Shown here piece by piece: positions 61,872-64,000 of a DNA stretch of 64,000 nucleotides. Under the pieces are notes generated by a model. It was not told the origin of the DNA. It made no database searches and saw nothing but the letters and a program-made list of their open reading frames with translations. The position numbers and the translations under genes were made by a program. The DNA is from Thelonectria olida (lineage: Eukaryota; Ascomycota; Sordariomycetes; Hypocreales; Nectriaceae): positions 62,001 to 126,000 of the forward strand of contig JAGPYM010000062.1 in assembly GCA_020736575.1 (NCBI GenBank). Direction: 5' to 3'. Numbering within the stretch: position 1 is the first letter of the stretch; every line of letters begins with the position of its first letter.

Positions 61872-62276
61872 TTAGTTATTACTATTATTATTATTATCCT
61901 CCTCACTCTTATTACTCTTATCTCCTTTATTGCTCTTATCGCTCTTATCTGCCTTCCTATCTTTAGAATTAGTAGTAAGAGTGTCTGGCTAAGTAGCTAC
62001 AGGCGTAGGGGACTTGGGTTGCTCGGAAGCAATTAATCTTATGGCCGAGTCTTAGTGACAAACACCTGTGCCTTAAGCAACTAATAGGGTAGTTACAGTG
62101 GGAGTAGCGCGAGGCTGGAACGGCAAACCTAGAAGTCGCGGAGGCTAAGGTAGCGGAGGTGCTAGCTCACCGGCTTGAGAGATAGCAGGCAGACGAGACC
62201 AGAGACTAGAAAGCATCTCTCGGAAAGGACTCTAACAAGCTGGGGGCTCGTCTTGTGCGGTAGGTGGAGAATCCAT
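61872..62276 (-). pseudogene. Unidentified 134-codon ORF relic
   Basis: From an ATG at 62276 the minus strand reads MDSPPTAQDEPPAC, SPFREMLSSLWSRLPAISQA, GELAPPLP, LLGLPFQPRATPTVTTLLVA, AIRLIASEQPKSPTPVAT and a Lys/Asp/Ser-rich tail ending in Asn repeats before TAA at 61872-61874. Five in-frame TAG/TAA codons fall at plausible Gln positions. The segment is clearly more GC-rich than its flanks. Not recognised. Confidence 0.45.
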
Positions 62277-64000
62277 TTAATCCTCTACAGGTATGGGAGA
62301 GGGGCTCTTCAGTTAAGGGCCAAGGTTAAGAGGAATAGGCAAGTTATTAAGTCGGGCGGGTGAAAAGTGTCCACTAGAAGGTCGAGAGGAAGATTAGCTT
62401 TAGGGAGCAGGACTGGGCGTAGGAGATAATTCTTCTTAAGGAGGAATAGGTGCTAGAGCTATAGTATAAGTACTGCGTTTAATAGCTTTAATTTATTATT
62501 AATCCTATTTAGTATAACGCTTAGTTTAAGATATTAATTAAGTTAGAAGGTAAAAGTATTAGTTAAGAGTAATAGTAATCCTTAGCTATTAAGTATTAGA
62601 AATAAGCCTATTAGGAATAAAAGTAGTATATATTTTAATGTAATTAATTACTTATATAGATCGGTTGGGCACTCTTATTAGATTTAATATTTAAAATAGC
62701 TTTATAATTATCTCAGCCATATTAAACTCTGTAAATAGTCTAAAGAACTTATAATACTATCTAGCAAGCTTAGTAGTAGTAAGCTTTTTACTAATTAAAT
62801 TGTTAATTAGAGGGCGGACGCTTAGGCTTATAATATAGTAACTCGCGCGCTTAATAGCCTTTTTAGCCTTCTTTTTTAGGAACTTAAAAGGTATTTTAGC
62901 TGTTTATAAAAATAAAGCCTTTTACTTATTACTAGGAGTCTTAAGTACTAAAGTCTTAAGTGGAGCAAGATAATAAGAGTATTTAGGCTTTTTAAGTGAA
63001 AGTAAATAAGTAATAATATTAAGGTCTTATTTAGGGATATACTAGTTTCTAACCTAAGTAGCAGCTGCTACTAAAAAAGCTAGCATGCAAACTTTAAGGG
63101 TATTATTAATAGGCTAGGGGTTCTAATATATTTTATATTTTCTAAACTTGGTAATAACTTACTACTTATTCTAATAGTTTGTAATAAAGAAACTAGGCCA
63201 GTTAATTACTTAAAATCTATTATATTAAGTGCAATTTAAGGCGGCTTTTATAAGTAAATAGGCAAGATTAACTTATTTATATTATATTATTTTAAGGTTA
63301 TTAAAGTAGTTATTAAAGTTTTTACTATTATAAATAAGAAGATTTTTAATATTAATCTTTTTAAGGGCTAGTATTATAAAAAACTACTTTATTTAATTGT
63401 TTCTTTTATTTCAGTCCTTAAAAGAGTACTAACTATTTAATCTAATAGGTGTAAATATTTAGTCTTATTAAAATAGTAAGAATTTAGTCTAGTTTATATT
63501 AGAGGATTAAATAGTGCCTATTTTAATAAATAAAATACTAGGCCAGTAGGAGCGGGTAAGGTCTACTTAGCTAGCCCCTATTAGTATTTATAAGTTTAAA
63601 AAAACACAAGTTATAATAATATAACTATAAGTCTAACTATCTCTTTAAATATAAATAGAAGGGTAAAATATAGTAAAATTATAAGGGAGACCTATTAAAG
63701 TAAGCACCTAGTAAAATATACAAGCTATATATTTTAATTATTTACTTAAACTAAAAGGAAGGCTATTATAATAAAATAAATAACTAGCTGCTTTATTAAA
63801 AATAGCTAATTTCTAGTAATAGTTATTATAATTAATAAGGCAAATAATAAACTATTTATTATAATAAGTTATTTTTAGCTTTATAAGGCTATTAAAACCC
63901 ATATTAATATCTTATATATTAGCTATATTTATATTAAAAGAAAGGAAAGTAAAGTGTAAAACTTTCTAATTATTTAGTTTATTTATATAGCAAGTAGGTA
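62277..64000. other. AT-rich RIP-like DNA to the right edge
   Basis: The minus strand near 62700-62970 reads KTPSNKQKALF and FKFLKKKAKKAIKRASYYII, suggesting another basic protein relic upstream of the 61872-62276 remnant. It cannot be followed far enough to identify. Confidence 0.3.

Overview
The window reads as nuclear DNA of a filamentous ascomycete (Pezizomycotina). The genes have short introns (46-176 nt) with fungal splice and branch signals. Typical fungal families are present: a chitin-binding domain, STAND/NLR proteins, DUF1769 and BYS1-like secreted proteins. About half of the window is very AT-rich, TpA-rich DNA in which old reading frames are broken mainly at former Gln and Trp codons. 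This is the C-to-T signature of repeat-induced point mutation (RIP). No species is assigned.

Layout. (1) 1-9400 is a gene-like region that is mostly decayed. It holds the 3' end of a chitin-binding protein gene, a frameshifted hypothetical gene, a DUF1769 pseudogene, an N-terminal fragment of a pantetheine-phosphate-adenylyltransferase-like gene, two broken STAND/NLR genes (NACHT-ankyrin and NB-ARC) and a truncated Myb/SANT-like gene. (2) 9927-18336 is a Helitron-type Rep/helicase gene with several breaks, plus a divergently transcribed companion gene of unknown function. (3) 18337-29608 and 37922-45789 are strongly RIP-mutated. Relics can still be read here: a Cdc25 phosphatase, a BYS1-like secreted protein, a DUF7025/AAA ATPase, an old Gypsy element (called Gypsy-3 here), a 753-bp insertion with a 14-bp target duplication, and two copies of a tRNA-derived SINE, each with a perfect 12-bp target duplication. 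(4) 29609-37921 is a young chromovirus (Gypsy-1) with identical 404-bp LTRs and a 5-bp target duplication, inserted into the protease codons of Gypsy-3. (5) 45790-56216 is an older chromovirus (Gypsy-2) with 232-bp LTRs and a 5-bp target duplication. Its pol gene is RIP-damaged and interrupted by an intact hAT transposon (49250-52311) with an 8-bp target duplication. (6) 56217-64000 is RIP-mutated DNA with two unassigned ORF relics.

The most unusual signal is shared by the two chromoviruses. Each carries, between the end of pol and the 3' LTR and on the strand opposite to gag-pol, an ORF with paired CxxC zinc-cluster-like modules followed by a charged, Arg/Glu-rich, probably coiled-coil tail. 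This suggests an antisense accessory gene conserved in architecture between diverged fungal retrotransposons. Gypsy-1 also shows a canonical -1 frameshift heptamer joining gag to pol, and an extended Gag with repeated Cys/His modules. The elements give a relative chronology: Gypsy-3 (heavy RIP), then SINEs and Gypsy-2 (light to moderate RIP), then hAT and Gypsy-1 (no visible RIP).
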